Shown here piece after piece: positions 11,341 through 22,625 of a stretch of DNA of 64,000 nucleotides. The DNA is from Arthrobotrys musiformis. Taxonomy: Eukaryota > Ascomycota > Orbiliomycetes > Orbiliales > Orbiliaceae. The stretch's first letter is position 1. Each line of letters opens with the position of its first letter. The stretch lies in assembly GCA_036971715.1 (NCBI GenBank), contig JAVHJL010000011.1:1302001-1366000 (forward strand), written 5' to 3'. The notes beneath the pieces are model-generated. The model made no database searches. It was not told the origin of the DNA and saw only the letters and a list, made by a program, of their open reading frames with translations. A program made the position numbers and the translations under genes.

Positions 11341-12222
11341 TTTCATTTTATTCATTTTTTCTCAAAAAAGTTCTTTGGGAAAGAAGGACCCCGCCACTGT
11401 TGTTTCCTCGGGCCTTTTTTATTATATACTATTCCCTTTTTTTAACTTGTCGAGCTTCTTTTTCTTTTCCTTTTTTTTCACGTGGTCATAACGGCGTTTC
11501 TTCTTCTCTACGACTTGATACTCGTCCTCATCCTCATCTTCATCCTCCCGCCATACCTTGAACCGCATCAGACACCCTCCTAGAACATCTATACCACCCT
11601 CTAACTACCGTGCCTGTGTATATCCCTCCTGTCCTGTCAATTATCTACGATACCGATAATGGATAGTCATGATACGACTCTCATGAAATATGCTGTGCCC
11701 GTCTAAGCCCATAAATCCCTAAACCCGTAGACTTTCTCCTCACTATAATATACGGTCCGTGCTGTGGCTAGTGTGAATATCGTATTATATAAGCAGTCGC
11801 CATTTTTTCGTCATAGCATTCCACCCGCCAAAAAAAAAAAAAAAAAATTAGTTCCATCCAAAGGAGCAGGCATCGTGGCCGTCCAGCGAATGGGAACGCC
11901 TGGATTCATTTCGGGCTAACTGGATGTGGGGATCTTTGCAGGTCTAAAATTTTCGGCCGCCCAAATACAAAATTTTGCGAGACAGCTTCAACAGCGACGC
12001 AACCTCCCCTCCAAAGAAACCCTCCAAACCCACAAAAAAAAGACCTCAACGACGTCTTAAACACTCATCGCACCTCCGAAAGATGATAACAGCAGCATCA
12101 ACCGCCCATCTGTAATCAATTCCCCGCATACACCATTTCCACCCTTCGCAGCGTCGGCCATCCAATCGTTCCTGGTACCTCTCGATTGCAGCATAAAATT
12201 TCAGCAAGAGCAGTTGGTAGCC
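11341..12222. other. L21 3' flank and Rim2 promoter
   Basis: About 880 bp between co-oriented genes. It contains a 17-nt A run near 11830 and T-rich segments after the L21 stop. No gene supported. Confidence 0.4.
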
Positions 12223-13764
12223 ATGGGTCTCGGACTGGCAAGCTCGGACGGTTCGGCGGCGGCGATTCACGCACCACCACCACAACCACATCGTCACCAC
12301 CACAGAGATACCCACGAACCCCGAAACCTATCTATCGACAGGGAGCTTGGTGCTGCCCTTCCTCGTCCCGATGTTGAACCTACGAATACAACCAATCCGT
12401 TGGTCGGCAAGTCTTTTGCACATTTCATTGCTGGAGGGTATGTTTTTTTTTTTTTTCTTGGGCGACACACACCCCACTACGCCACCTTTTTATAACCCCG
12501 CTGCGGGGAGTATAAAATAGGTTTTTGTGGTACCATAGGTGATGAACAACAGGGCTAATTCTTTTTCTCGTCTTGGTGAAATTTAGTGCTGGAGGAATGA
12601 GTGCTGCGATTGTTACTTCGCCGTTGGATGTATTGAAGACCAGGTTACAGGGCGATTTCTACAGGAGTAGAATTGCTGCTAGAAATGCCGCCTTAACCGG
12701 GCACGAGACTGCCGTCGGGATGGGAGTACGGCATTTTAAAGAGACGTTTCAGTTGTTAAAGTACGTTTGTCCCGGTGTTGGTCGTTACGGTTGATGATGG
12801 AGTGCTAACATGAATATGCAGTGAGGTTTACAAGCTCGAAGGCTGGAGAGCTCTGTTCAAGGGACTGGGACCGAACCTGATTGGTGTCGTCCCAGCACGG
12901 TACGTCTACTCTCTCTCTCTCTCTCTCCCTCTCCCTGAAATTCCTACAATCGAAGAGATTCGTCTAATAAATGTAAACAGATCGATAAACTTCTGGACCT
13001 ACGGCAACGGAAAGCGCATCCTCGCCGACAACTTCAACAACGGCCAGGAGTCCACCGGCGTCCACCTCACCGCCGCCATCATCGCCGGCCTCGTCACCGG
13101 CACGGCCACAAATCCCATCTGGCTCGTAAAAACCCGTCTGCAACTCGACAAAGACACCGCCCTCGCAAAAACCGGAACAACGTCCACCAGACAATACAAA
13201 AACTCATGGGATTGCATCAAGCAAACCGTCCGACATGAGGGTATTCGCGGACTATACAGAGGTTTGAGCGCAAGCTACCTCGGTGTTACCGAGTCGACGT
13301 TGCAATGGGTACTCTACGAGAGGATGAAGCTTGCCCTCGCTCATCGCGAGGAGCGCAGGGTGGCTGCCGGCAGGGAGGAGGATTTGACGGATATCACGCT
13401 TGATTACGTTGGGAAGGGTGGTGCGGCCGGTATGGCCAAGTTGATCGCTACGGCGGTGACATATCCGCACGAAGTCGTGAGGACGAGGTTACGTCAGGCG
13501 CCCATGAGCGATGGGAAGCCAAAGTACACGGGGCTTGTACAGTGCTTCAAGTTGGTATTGAAGGAGGAAGGAATGGCATCGATGTATGGTGGTTTGACCA
13601 GCCATATCTTGAAGGTGGTCCCAAGTTCGATGATCATGTTCGGAATGTGAGTATACACCGTCCCAGAACATCTGTCCGCACATGATAACTGACGAAATGC
13701 GACACGTAGGTATGAAATCATACTCCGAATGCTGGGCACCGACTCCAATCTTTCAAAAGCTTAA
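12223..13764 (+). CDS. RIM2: Mitochondrial pyrimidine nucleotide carrier, Rim2 type
   Basis: Five exons (12223-12437, 12587-12760, 12822-12899, 12981-13646, 13710-13764) give 395 residues in consistent phase. It is a mitochondrial carrier family protein with three repeats. The signature PxD/ExxK/RxK/R occurs as SPLDVLKTRLQ, NPIWLVKTRLQ (Trp in place of Asp/Glu) and YPHEVVRTRLR. The PIW variant in repeat 2 is characteristic of the Rim2/folate-like branch. A His/Pro-rich N-terminal leader of ~65 residues precedes the first helix (HFIAGGAGGM). Rim2 exchanges pyrimidine nucleotides across the inner mitochondrial membrane to support mitochondrial DNA and RNA synthesis. A folate/FAD carrier (Flx1 type) is the main alternative, but length and leader favour Rim2. 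Confidence 0.88.
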
Positions 13765-14396
13765 AGCAGAAAAAAACTATTGCCAATGAAACTTTCCCGT
13801 CAACGGCAGAATCTACGAAAAACACTCATGTTCCAACGTCTCCAAAATGAGACTACAAATAACACTCACATTAACCGGCGTTAGGATACCCTTATCTTTT
13901 GAACAATTTTTCCTTACGGGGCTATAATACTTCTCTCCTCACTCCTGGATTCACTCCCTTTTTTTTGATTCGAAACATACTCTACATTTGTACGATAGTG
14001 ATTTAGGGGGGACGCAACAACCAAAAAGTCTTGATTTTTTTATTTACAAAGAGGTCGCGGGGGGTGCCAAAATCAAGTTCTACTTTTGGGCGCCAGACTA
14101 GGGCCACGGGGATGTACATAGCTGAAGGGATGACTGGATGCGCGGGGCTACGATGATAGACTTTGGCGGAGCCTGCTTTTTTTTTTCAATTTCCTGGGGG
14201 TGCATGCTTGTTTCTTTATTCGGGGACGGGCCTGTAGGGTTTTTCCATTTCTTGAATGTCCATATTTTCCTCTGATGTATATATTTGGCCTCTTTATTTA
14301 TAAAGGATAGATAAAATTTCAGTGCATGCCGCTTCAATAACGTATCTCTATATTAAATTTAGATATTCTAGTCTATTTGCAGGTATAATAGATAGA
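13765..14396. other. Convergent intergenic region
   Basis: Spacer between convergent genes ending at 13764 and 14397. AT-rich with T runs; no gene seen. Confidence 0.35.
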
Positions 14397-15149
14397 CTAC
14401 CTCCTATGATATGCATAGGTATACTTGGGCACCCGCCCGTAATACCCATGAGCCTCCCTCCTCCTCAAATACTTACAATCCACGCAGGGGCAAGGGATAT
14501 AAACCGACTTCCAAACCCTCCCCGTCCTCGTCCTCCACCGCCTCCAATCCTCGAAAAAGATATCATCAACTTTGAAATTCGCCATACAGTGCCCATTCTC
14601 CGCCCACCACAGCTCAGGTTCATCTTCATCCACCTTCTCGCCGAAGGTTGATTTCGCCTTATCTGTCCATTTCTTCTTTATGTCTTGACATTTGTGGACA
14701 AGGTTACCCCTCCACCCTCTGTACATCCAGCGTTTTCCAAACATCTTCTTCCTCATTTCATCCGTCCAGGGGACGCCGTATTCGTTGCGTGAGGGGTCGT
14801 AGTTCGGTGCGGAGGGAATGTTGAGCGCGAGGCGGTATTGATCCTCCAGGCTGCCGGTGAGGGTATCGAAGACCATCCAGCGCCATCCGTAGACGAGGCA
14901 GTGGAATTGGCGAGGGGAGGAGCCGGGGTCGTGGTCGATGCGGAGGGTTACGGAGGGCGGGGAGCGTTTGCGGAGGGTGGCGGCGGGGAAGACGGTGTCG
15001 CGGATGTAGTTTGGGGAGGAAGGGCAGGCGAGGATGAAGGCTTCGTAGGGGAGGTAGCGGGATGGGAGGCGGGTTGGGGGGTTTGGGGTCCAGGGTTCGT
15101 GAGGGTGGGTGGAGATTGTGGGTTCGGTTGGGGGGAGTTGGCAGACCAT
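14397..15149 (-). CDS. Hypothetical protein with Trp-rich basic C-terminal half
   Basis: A single uninterrupted frame of 250 residues starts at the ATG at 15149. I do not recognise the family. The N-terminal third is proline-rich (PPTEPTISTHPHEP); the centre contains FHCLVYGWRWMVFDTLTG and the second half is rich in Trp, Lys and Arg (FGKRWMYRGWRG). Near the end is a CPCVDCKYLRRR motif with three closely spaced cysteines, which could bind a metal, though no full zinc-finger pattern is visible. There is no signal peptide or membrane segment. The length of the frame and its folded-looking composition support a real gene. Confidence 0.6.
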   Translation of the reverse strand: MVCQLPPTEPTISTHPHEPWTPNPPTRLPSRYLPYEAFILACPSSPNYIRDTVFPAATLRKRSPPSVTLRIDHDPGSSPRQFHCLVYGWRWMVFDTLTGSLEDQYRLALNIPSAPNYDPSRNEYGVPWTDEMRKKMFGKRWMYRGWRGNLVHKCQDIKKKWTDKAKSTFGEKVDEDEPELWWAENGHCMANFKVDDIFFEDWRRWRTRTGRVWKSVYIPCPCVDCKYLRRREAHGYYGRVPKYTYAYHRR

Positions 15150-15814
15150 TTTTTTATATAGTGATAGTATTGAGTGAAGTTCTATATCTTATGGTATCGT
15201 GGAACTAGAAGAAAGTATTACCTGCAAGGAGGGGGGGGTCGAAAGCTCAATATGGGGGTTATGGGAGTCCGGAAGGGGCCATGCTGGATAAAGTGTAAAT
15301 ATTAATGCGCTCGAGAATTATCGCATATGTGCATATTACATTATATTAACAATGAGCAAGTACGCCGGATACCATTCGACGGTGAAGCGGATATTCAGCA
15401 ATCTTGAAGCCTCAATACCACAGGTAGCATATACATAACCGCATACAAAACATAGACGCCGGCCAAAGAAAAGATGCGTTCGAATAGATACAACAGAATG
15501 CAACCCCCCAAAAGATGATTCAATGCTAGTCTCGATACCTGATAAGGAAATAAATGACCGCGGGCTCCAAAGATTAATAGTACATGATATATTCTCTCGC
15601 ATAAACATGACAACTTACGACTTTGAACTCCAAACTTATTTTTTTTTACTCACTCATTTTCTGGAATAATCCCGCACCCGGCCCGTCTGGTGTGCCCCAT
15701 GTAAATTACAAATGATACCCGCAAAATATAAAATCCAAGAAGATTATATTATCTGGAATGGGGGTGGTACATTTGGCCAGCTCTGGTCCGCGAGACAAGG
15801 TGGTGCCAGTTAAC
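15150..15814. other. Intergenic region with dispersed motif copy
   Basis: No convincing gene. At 15775-15800 sits a copy of a degenerate motif (GCCAGCTCTGGTCCGCGAGA followed by CAAGG) that recurs in several other gene-free parts of this window. Confidence 0.35.
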
Positions 15815-16375
15815 TCAGCCGCCGAGGTGAATAAAGCCACGGCGTGCACGAAATGGAACCGAAAGCCAATGCCCACACTTTGTTTTTACCCGTTTCATCT
15901 GTCCGAGGAAACCTCTGGCTTTCTTGGAAAAGTACCCCTTTGATTCCCTTTTGAAGAACCGGCGGACAAGTCTGAACTTGGAGGACTTTTCTTGTTTGTT
16001 GTTATTATTATTGCCGGCATCGTTGGTAATGTCGTTATTCCTCGTATTTCTCCTCCCCTCTTCCTCTTCCGCATGAAGCGGCCTGGGGGTCGGGGGTGTG
16101 TACCCCTCGCGTGGCTTTTCGAAAATCAAATGCCGCCGGGACTCATCAGGTAATTTCTCGTATGTCAAATGCCGCCGCGGAAGATGGAAGACCTCTAGGA
16201 ACGGGTGGGGGTGTCTTTTTCTAACCGGGTAGATGTTCACGCTTTCCTTGTAGCTTGTCGGTTCGTCGTAACCTGTGTTTGAGAGTTGGAGACGCAGGCC
16301 CGGGCGGGGACGTGGGCGGCCTGGGGGGATTCGTATGGCGTGGGAACGCTTCAAGCCCATCGGTGGTTTCTCCAT
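15815..16375 (-). CDS. Basic hypothetical protein with internal repeat
   Basis: A single frame of 186 residues starts at the ATG at 16375. The family is not recognised. It is highly basic and hydrophilic, with no signal peptide or membrane helix. Visible features are an Arg/Pro stretch (IPPGRPRPRPGLRLQ), a tandem near-repeat (RRHLTYEKLPDES then RRHLIFEKPREG), an Asn run (NNNNN), and a C-terminal cluster KFRLVRRFFKRE. It could be a nucleic-acid-associated or intrinsically disordered protein. The frame could also be chance, but its length and the internal repeat argue for coding. Confidence 0.45.
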   Translation of the reverse strand: MEKPPMGLKRSHAIRIPPGRPRPRPGLRLQLSNTGYDEPTSYKESVNIYPVRKRHPHPFLEVFHLPRRHLTYEKLPDESRRHLIFEKPREGYTPPTPRPLHAEEEEGRRNTRNNDITNDAGNNNNNKQEKSSKFRLVRRFFKRESKGYFSKKARGFLGQMKRVKTKCGHWLSVPFRARRGFIHLGG

Positions 16376-17129
16376 TTTGGTATGAATGAATGAATGAATA
16401 TGTGGAGTTATATTTATTGGTGTTTTGATTGAGATAAAAGCCTAATAGACTTTTGGGAAGCTCTTGGGCTGGTTTTGAAAGAAGGTTTGTAAAGCGGTTG
16501 TATTTAAGATTAATCGATCCGCAGTAAAGATTGTATGATCAATGTTGGGGAAGAGTTGAAGATTAGAAAGGGGGGGGAAGAGACGGATTTAATGTATAGA
16601 GAGGGCAGCCCTAGGGCCATCGTGAGCAGTTCCCTCTACAATTAATAAAAGGGAAAACATGCTCATATACCGTCGAGCTGTTGAGATAGATCAAATTGCA
16701 GACGGCTACAAACCTCTGAGATCTACGACGATGCGGTGCTTGGCAGCCTCGACTGCTGGATAATTGGCGCATCATGCAGTAAACCCGCAAAAGATTTACC
16801 GGGGCCATGAAGGAATGCGTGGAGAGTCTAAGTTCAGACTACGCAGGGTATAGATCAGATAGATGTATAGCCCATTTCCACGTTGTATTTTTGGTGTTGA
16901 GTATAGCTCAAGGGACAGGTTCATGAGACAACTTCCAAAGTCTCTTTTTATAATTGAGTGTTTAAAACGAATAGAGACAAGCCCAGGACTTTAATTACTC
17001 AGTGCCTATCCAAAATACTAAAATACAAATTTAAAATAAAATAGAAGACGCCAAAGACTTCATACTTTTCCTCACACGCCCGAATACATAACGTTATCCA
17101 CAACCGCCAGAACAAACACCCAAACATTT
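16376..17129. other. Intergenic region
   Basis: Promoter of the basic protein on the left and 3' flank of the VOC gene on the right. A four-unit GAAT repeat lies near 16383-16398. No gene supported. Confidence 0.35.
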
Positions 17130-17516
17130 TTACTGAGGAGAATAGGTAACAACTTCAACATTATTCCCAACAGGATCGTGGACGAATCCACCGTAGTATG
17201 CGGGGCCGTAATGAGGTCTTACCCCGGGCTCTCCATTACAGGATCCCCCGTTGCTAATCCCCTCCGCGTGGAACGCCTGAACTTGTTCCCTCTTCTCAGC
17301 CGTGAACGCGAAGTGGGTTCCGTCGCCGACGCTGGCGGTGTCTGGGACTTTGGTGAGCCAGAGGTCCGGATGCTTATCACCCAGTCCGAGGACGTCGCCC
17401 TCGACGAAGGATGCGAGGACTTTGTAGTCTAACGGTGCGAGGGCCTTTTGGTAGAAGGCAACTGTGGCAGCCCACTTGGAGGCGGGGATACGGATTCCGA
17501 AGTGGTCGATTGGCAT
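17130..17516 (-). CDS. Glyoxalase/bleomycin-resistance/dioxygenase (VOC) family protein
   Basis: A single exon of 128 residues starts at the ATG at 17516. It carries the two beta-alpha-beta-beta-beta halves of the vicinal oxygen chelate fold: IDHFGIRI near the N-terminus with the first metal-ligand His, AFYQKALAPLDYK, a central GTHFAFTAEKREQVQAFH with the second His, and YYGGFVHDPVGNNVEVV with the C-terminal Glu. Small fungal members like this are usually annotated as glyoxalase-like or lactoylglutathione-lyase-like with unknown substrate. Length is normal. The substrate cannot be read from the sequence. Confidence 0.9.
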   Translation of the reverse strand: MPIDHFGIRIPASKWAATVAFYQKALAPLDYKVLASFVEGDVLGLGDKHPDLWLTKVPDTASVGDGTHFAFTAEKREQVQAFHAEGISNGGSCNGEPGVRPHYGPAYYGGFVHDPVGNNVEVVTYSPQ

Positions 17517-18562
17517 TTTGAGGAGGGGGTAGGTGAAGTAGTGGGTTGAGAACGGTAGGAGTGGAATTTTGAAAATAGTTTTGAAGATGGGGGGGTTTTA
17601 AGAATTTTCAATGTAGATATTGTTTGCAAAGGCAATTGGTATATTGCTTGAAGGAATGCTTTATGCTGATGAATGTAGGAACGGAATTGCAAAAAGACGG
17701 CGCGACAGAGCTTAATTTATAGACTTTCCACGTCCCGCCGAATTGGTGGAACTGGTGGAAAGGGGGTTCACGAGGTCACATGTATTCGCGGATTTTTGGG
17801 GACTCCGTCTTAATTCCGTAAAAGACTTGCCGTCCTCTTCCGCCCTTGAACGTATTTTCCAGAGGGCTTTTGAAATTTGCGAGAAACTTAACCCAAAGGA
17901 TCTCGATTCACATAGCAACTGCCGTAGCTTTTGCATAGGAATGTGTTTGTTGTTGCAAATGTTGCATGTCAAAAGCCCCTTAGTCAGCAGCCTCGCTCCT
18001 TGGCAGTGCTACCTGATGACTCATCAGACCTGGATTATGTAACAATCTATTGGTTTGGGGAGACGGGACAATTGCAATTGGAGGCTGTTTTGATGCACAG
18101 CGAGGTTTAGGTTGCTGGCGCGGATGAATTAAAACTTCCTGTTCGCGACATGTTTCGCGGCGGCAACCACCGTGGATAGTGGGATTTGTAGACTCGGATT
18201 ATGTAAGTTCCGTACCCCGATTGTCACAGCTCAACAAGTTCGACCCACTAGCATAACGGAGTGAGGAGGTTCGTGCGAATATATTCTCATGGATACGACG
18301 CCGGGATGAATATGCTTGATTCGGTCGTATCAGAATCGTGCCACGTTTAGTGTTCGTTGGTGGTAATATTGTGTTAACGTAGGTGATTTCAAGATACACC
18401 TAGATCTCAAATGCAAATCGAAGCCCTAGCTTCCCCGCTCCTTATGCATGCCCAGAAAAGAGAAAGAAAGGTTGAAGAATTGATCTCGAGGCTAGTAAGA
18501 GTATCGCCCAGATAAAAAAAAAGAGATGCAATCGATCGAAGAGTAGCCGCGGTTGAGAATCC
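17517..18562. other. Intergenic region
   Basis: About 1 kb between the VOC start and the PDCD5 stop, both minus strand. A plus-strand frame at 17743-18042 codes 99 residues without recognisable features and I do not call it. Otherwise nothing seen. Confidence 0.3.
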
Positions 18563-19060
18563 TTAATCCCAATCATCCTCGTCGTCATCAAATCCACCAC
18601 CCCTCCTCCTGAACACAACCTTGCCCTCCTCTTTCTTGCTTTCAGCCCCACTGACACTCTCCAGCATACCCCTCAGCTCGGTGTCTGTAATCCTTTGCCG
18701 TACCTGACCCGACCTTGCCATCATGATCAGTCGGTTTTCAAGATCACGTGCCCGGTCTGCTCTGACGAGTGCGATACGACCGAGACGGTCGTTTGCTTCT
18801 GGAGTTAAGATCTGAGATAGCATGGATTTGCGGGCTTCGGTTTCGGCTTCTCGTTGGGCACTGTTGGGGTTCAAGTCGTTAGCTACAATGTTTGTGATGC
18901 ATGTATCGATGGTGGGGGCGGGGTGAGGATCTATAGGTTAGGAGGAGCAGACGGGCTCTTACTTCTGCTGGTCAGATTGCCCACCCCCCGAGCTTCCTTG
19001 CTCCTGCTGGAGCTGCGCCAGGCGAGCTTGTCGTATCTTCTGGAGGTCGTCGTCTTCCAT
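18563..19060 (-). CDS. PDCD5-family DNA-binding protein
   Basis: Two exons on the minus strand (19060-18963, 18860-18563) give 131 residues. The intron is 102 nt and in phase. The start MEDDDLQKIRQARLAQLQQE, the core SMLSQILTPEANDRLGRIAL and the segment IMMARSGQVRQRITDTELRG are characteristic of the PDCD5/TFAR19 family shared by eukaryotes and archaea. The C-terminus carries a basic patch and an acidic end (DDDEDDWD). The family forms a small three-helix bundle; in animals it is linked to apoptosis and the TRiC chaperonin, in fungi the role is less defined. Confidence 0.93.
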
Positions 19061-19352
19061 GGTAGATGTTATATGTGCTTTTTTAGTTAGTAAACTGGGG
19101 GAAGAATCAAATCGCCAACCAGCTGCTGCATAGAACTTCTTCCACCAGCAAACAGAAGAGCCATTGTGTTGGGATTCGAGCTGTTTGACTGTTTGTTTCG
19201 TCAATTATTGCCAGAGATGGACAGGTCCTGTTCGCGGTGTGTAACTACGTCGAGGCGAGTGTAACCTCTTTGAGAGTACAACGTTCTCGACCTCCAGCAA
19301 CACGTCTTTGGCCAAACCAAAATTTGGTGGAGAACCAAAAAAATGCCCAGCG

Positions 19353-20828
19353 ATGTCTCCGCCGGCACCCATTGATCTTATCCCGCCGGAGATAAGCTTC
19401 TACATCCTATCATATCTAAACCGTGAAGACCTCAAGCATTTCTCAAACTGCTCTAAACAATGCCGTCTGGTCGCGATACCCCTCCTCTTTCGCAGCCTCA
19501 CCATCCCTTCGAACAAGGTCTGTCTCGGACTGGATAGCGAAGATGGCGAGGAGCAAACGTATACATTCCTCGAAACGCACGAACAAATGGTCGCATCGCT
19601 TGAAGACAAAAACAGCGCGCTGTACCTCGCCCGTATGGATACCACCCACGTACTGCTGTCCTGCAGAAGTTTGAAATCCATCGGTCAGATTACAAAATAC
19701 TTCATATCCTGCTCAAAAGTTCTTGCGATACTGCACAACCTCCGGAGTCTGGAGATTATACTGGAGTTTCCGCAGGAGATTCTGGAGGAGATTCCGGATT
19801 TTTATGATCGTTTGTTTCGTGGGTTGTTCGGACATTTGTCTGTGCATTGTCCCGGGTATACTTCGATCGTGGGGTTGGCTATTAAGGTCTTAGTCGGTAA
19901 CAAAAGACGGAGGGCACTGGTAGCAGAAAAAATACACGCTGAAGGTATAGAGTCTACGCAGAATAGACGGTTTCTCGACCTGGACGTCGATTCAGAAGAG
20001 AATGGTGCGCGAATTGCTACTGTATACCCACCATCGCTGAAGACATTCAACATGAAAATCAATGTTTCTCGAAGACGTATAGTTCTCCCGACTTCGAAAC
20101 GCAGGGACCCGCTCATTTTGGGATACACATCGGCTTCATATGGACTACTCCATTGCCTCTCGTTGCTCCAATGCTCCAGTGCCACGCTGCACACGGTAGC
20201 CCTCAACTTCTACCCCCGTGCGCTCAAAACGATCTATAAATCCAAAACAGGACGACCGGAAATACCGCCCAACGCCGTCTTCCCATCCGTCAAATCCATA
20301 ACCCTCAACGTCGCCTACCTCCCTTCCTTCGGAGACCGCAAATCGCCCATTTTCACAAACTTCGCATCGATCTTCCCGAACGTCGAGGATGTGAATGTAT
20401 CCTACGAACGGATATATATCGGTGAAATACGGGATTCTTATTATTTCATGTATTTGTCGGGGATACCGGGTACGAGGAGGTTGAGGATCTTTTGGCCGCT
20501 GGCGGAGGCTACGCCGGCGCCGTCTGCGAGTCATAGGTTGGAGAGTACGGATGAGTTGGTGAGGTCTACGAGGAGGTTTGTGGAGAGTTATGGGTTGGAG
20601 AGGCTGGAGGAGGTGACTTATGTTCATGATGATTGGGATGCGTGTACGACGTCGGAGTGGTGTGAGTATACGTGCAGCTATATTGATACTTATAAGGCTG
20701 TGACTTGTAGGGTTGTTAGGGGTCTGGACGGGGAGGTTGGGGTGAGCGTTGGGAAGGAGTTTAGGGATCCTGGGAGGATGTTCGATTGTTCGGATGAATT
20801 GGGTAGTTTGGGGACTTGTTTTGATTAG
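19353..20828 (+). CDS. F-box protein
   Basis: A single exon of 491 residues from the ATG at 19353; the frame is open further upstream but only from a TTG. The N-terminus holds an F-box (LIPPEISFYILSYLNREDLK, then FSNCSKQCRLVAIPLLFRSL), the motif that docks to Skp1 in SCF ubiquitin ligases. The rest is leucine-rich and fits irregular LRR-like repeats seen in fungal F-box proteins, so it probably selects a substrate; which one is unknown. It is divergent from the PDCD5 gene with about 290 bp between starts. Confidence 0.85.
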   Translation: MSPPAPIDLIPPEISFYILSYLNREDLKHFSNCSKQCRLVAIPLLFRSLTIPSNKVCLGLDSEDGEEQTYTFLETHEQMVASLEDKNSALYLARMDTTHVLLSCRSLKSIGQITKYFISCSKVLAILHNLRSLEIILEFPQEILEEIPDFYDRLFRGLFGHLSVHCPGYTSIVGLAIKVLVGNKRRRALVAEKIHAEGIESTQNRRFLDLDVDSEENGARIATVYPPSLKTFNMKINVSRRRIVLPTSKRRDPLILGYTSASYGLLHCLSLLQCSSATLHTVALNFYPRALKTIYKSKTGRPEIPPNAVFPSVKSITLNVAYLPSFGDRKSPIFTNFASIFPNVEDVNVSYERIYIGEIRDSYYFMYLSGIPGTRRLRIFWPLAEATPAPSASHRLESTDELVRSTRRFVESYGLERLEEVTYVHDDWDACTTSEWCEYTCSYIDTYKAVTCRVVRGLDGEVGVSVGKEFRDPGRMFDCSDELGSLGTCFD

Positions 20829-21578
20829 TATGCGGTTTTTTGGGGGGTTATGCTAGCGGGACTTTGGTTTGGTGGTGTATTATTCTTAATGTTTGTTTTG
20901 AAGCTTTGAAATTGTGTCTATTTATCCTTCATATCCTTCATACGCCCTTTACATGTCCTTTATATATCCTTCATATCCTTTACATGTCCTTTACATGTCC
21001 TTTACATGTCCTTTACATGTCCTTTACATGTCCTTTACATGTCCTTTATATATCCTTTACCACCTAGGTAGATACCTAGGTAGTCTCCCTCACTTAATAC
21101 AGAATATTAAATCTATATATCAGATCAAACAGCTTGACTAAGTGACCACTTTGAAAATATCAATTCGTCGAATTCTATAAGATCTGGGTCCATGGATCCA
21201 AGGTTCGAGCAAACTGGTATCGTACCTAGACGTCACAAAGGGATGCCCGAGCAAATGGTATAAACATTCAAATGGTAGATTTATAAATGATTTTGCCTAA
21301 ATTAAACCCTAGTTCGTAGACCACTCGGGGCGGTCTCAGCTCTACCCGGGGTAATCCCTATCGACAGAAGACATAACGTCATATGGTAATTTTTACGGTT
21401 AAATCTCCAGCTGTCTTTAAGCACTGGACCAAATATTCTGAGAATTTTACGGCGATTCTGAATATGTCAAAATCACGCGGTTTGGATTCGATAAGGATAT
21501 CCATTTAGTCCGGCGGTCTGGTTTACGAGACAAAAGGATATCACGAGAAGCAAACAAATGTATATAATCAGATATCTG
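20829..21578. other. Convergent intergenic region
   Basis: Contains the minisatellite and, at about 21511-21534, a copy of the dispersed motif (CTGGTTTACGAGACAA). No gene. Confidence 0.4.
20917..21060. repeat. Minisatellite, 11-bp unit
   Basis: At least six consecutive near-identical copies of ACATGTCCTTT fill 20949-21045, flanked by diverged copies with TATATCCTTC or CATATCCTTC. A palindromic CCTAGGTAGATACCTAGG follows at about 21065. The array lies just past the F-box stop, possibly within its 3' untranslated region. Confidence 0.9.
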
Positions 21579-22625
21579 TCACCTCTCAAGTTTATCCACC
21601 ATTTTGTTAACTTCCTTCATCTCCGCCTCAACCGAACGGTTGAAAACTTCAGCCTGTTCCTCATCCGTACCGCGGAAATCAGACAGCACTATACTATTAC
21701 TAAAATCAATCCACACCACCTTCTCCGTCCCATCCAATACGACATCCCGGGCAACTATCTCCTCCACCTCTTCGCCCACATCTTCTACGGTAGAATTAGG
21801 AATAACAAGCACATTCCGTTTCTTCACATCACGGTGTAGTACACCCGTGGAGTGTATATGTCTTATCCCATCCACTATCTTCTCCGATATCTCCCTCGGA
21901 ATCGAGTGGAAGGCGCTCAACCTTAGGCCGTGGATATACTCTATCAACACCCCCATTAGCGGTAACCTCTCTATCACATCCTCACCTTTAACTCTTAGCT
22001 GCGACTGTCGTCTCCTGCGGTGTTGGCTGGGATTGTAGTTTTGCAAAAGATGGTGTTCGAAGGATGGGGAGATTTTGACGATGGCGTGGAGTTTTGGGGT
22101 GTAGGTGTGTGGGGTTTCCGGGGAGGGTAGGAGACGGGTGTAGGATGATTTTTCGGAGTGGAAGTAGGCGTAGTCTGGGTCTCGTGGGTTGGTGTATTTG
22201 AATATTGCGGCGGTGGAGGATGTGGGGTTTTGGAGTGGGAGGGTGAAGCGGAACTATTAGTCGTAAGGGGGTTTGGTTCTTAGTATACGTATGCGTATGC
22301 ATCTAGTGGTGTTATATGTCCGAGTAGCTGGGTAACGAACGAATTGTGCATAATCTGATACAAACAGGACATAAATTGTAAAAATATCCGTTTTAAAAGG
22401 TATTAAGATTGTGATGCGTTCGGGGTATTAATATTATATAACTACGGGGGTTAAAAAAAATTCCCTTACGATCTTTAGAACGGATGGGGTCGGGAACCCC
22501 TTTGCGGAGACTTTGTAGACTAGACTGTGACCGCCGTGGCCCATCGGTTTGATCGAAGCGGGGTCGATTTCGAGGTCTTCAGTGGTCAGAGTGGGTATTT
22601 CGGAAAGATCCGGGGCCGATGGCAT
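21579..22625 (-). CDS. Small protein-kinase-like protein
   Basis: Two exons on the minus strand (22625-22470, 22253-21579) give 276 residues; both exon edges are phase 0 and the intron is 216 nt. Kinase landmarks appear in order: a Gly-rich stretch (MGHGGHSLVYKVS), a candidate ATP-binding Lys in PSVLKI, the catalytic loop HRDVKKRNVLV and a DFG-like WIDFSNS. The protein ends ~40 residues after that, so most of the C-lobe (APE region onwards) is missing. This shape is common among fungal orphan small kinase-like proteins. It may be an atypical kinase, a pseudokinase, or have a further exon I did not find. The HRD and DFS residues argue for retained phosphotransfer chemistry. Confidence 0.65.

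Noticed and set aside
12214..12222. Upstream start of the Rim2 carrier
   Set aside because: It would use TTG; the ATG at 12223 is the sensible start.
19308..19352. Upstream extension of the F-box protein
   Set aside because: The upstream frame begins with TTG, not ATG; the ATG at 19353 sits properly ahead of the F-box.
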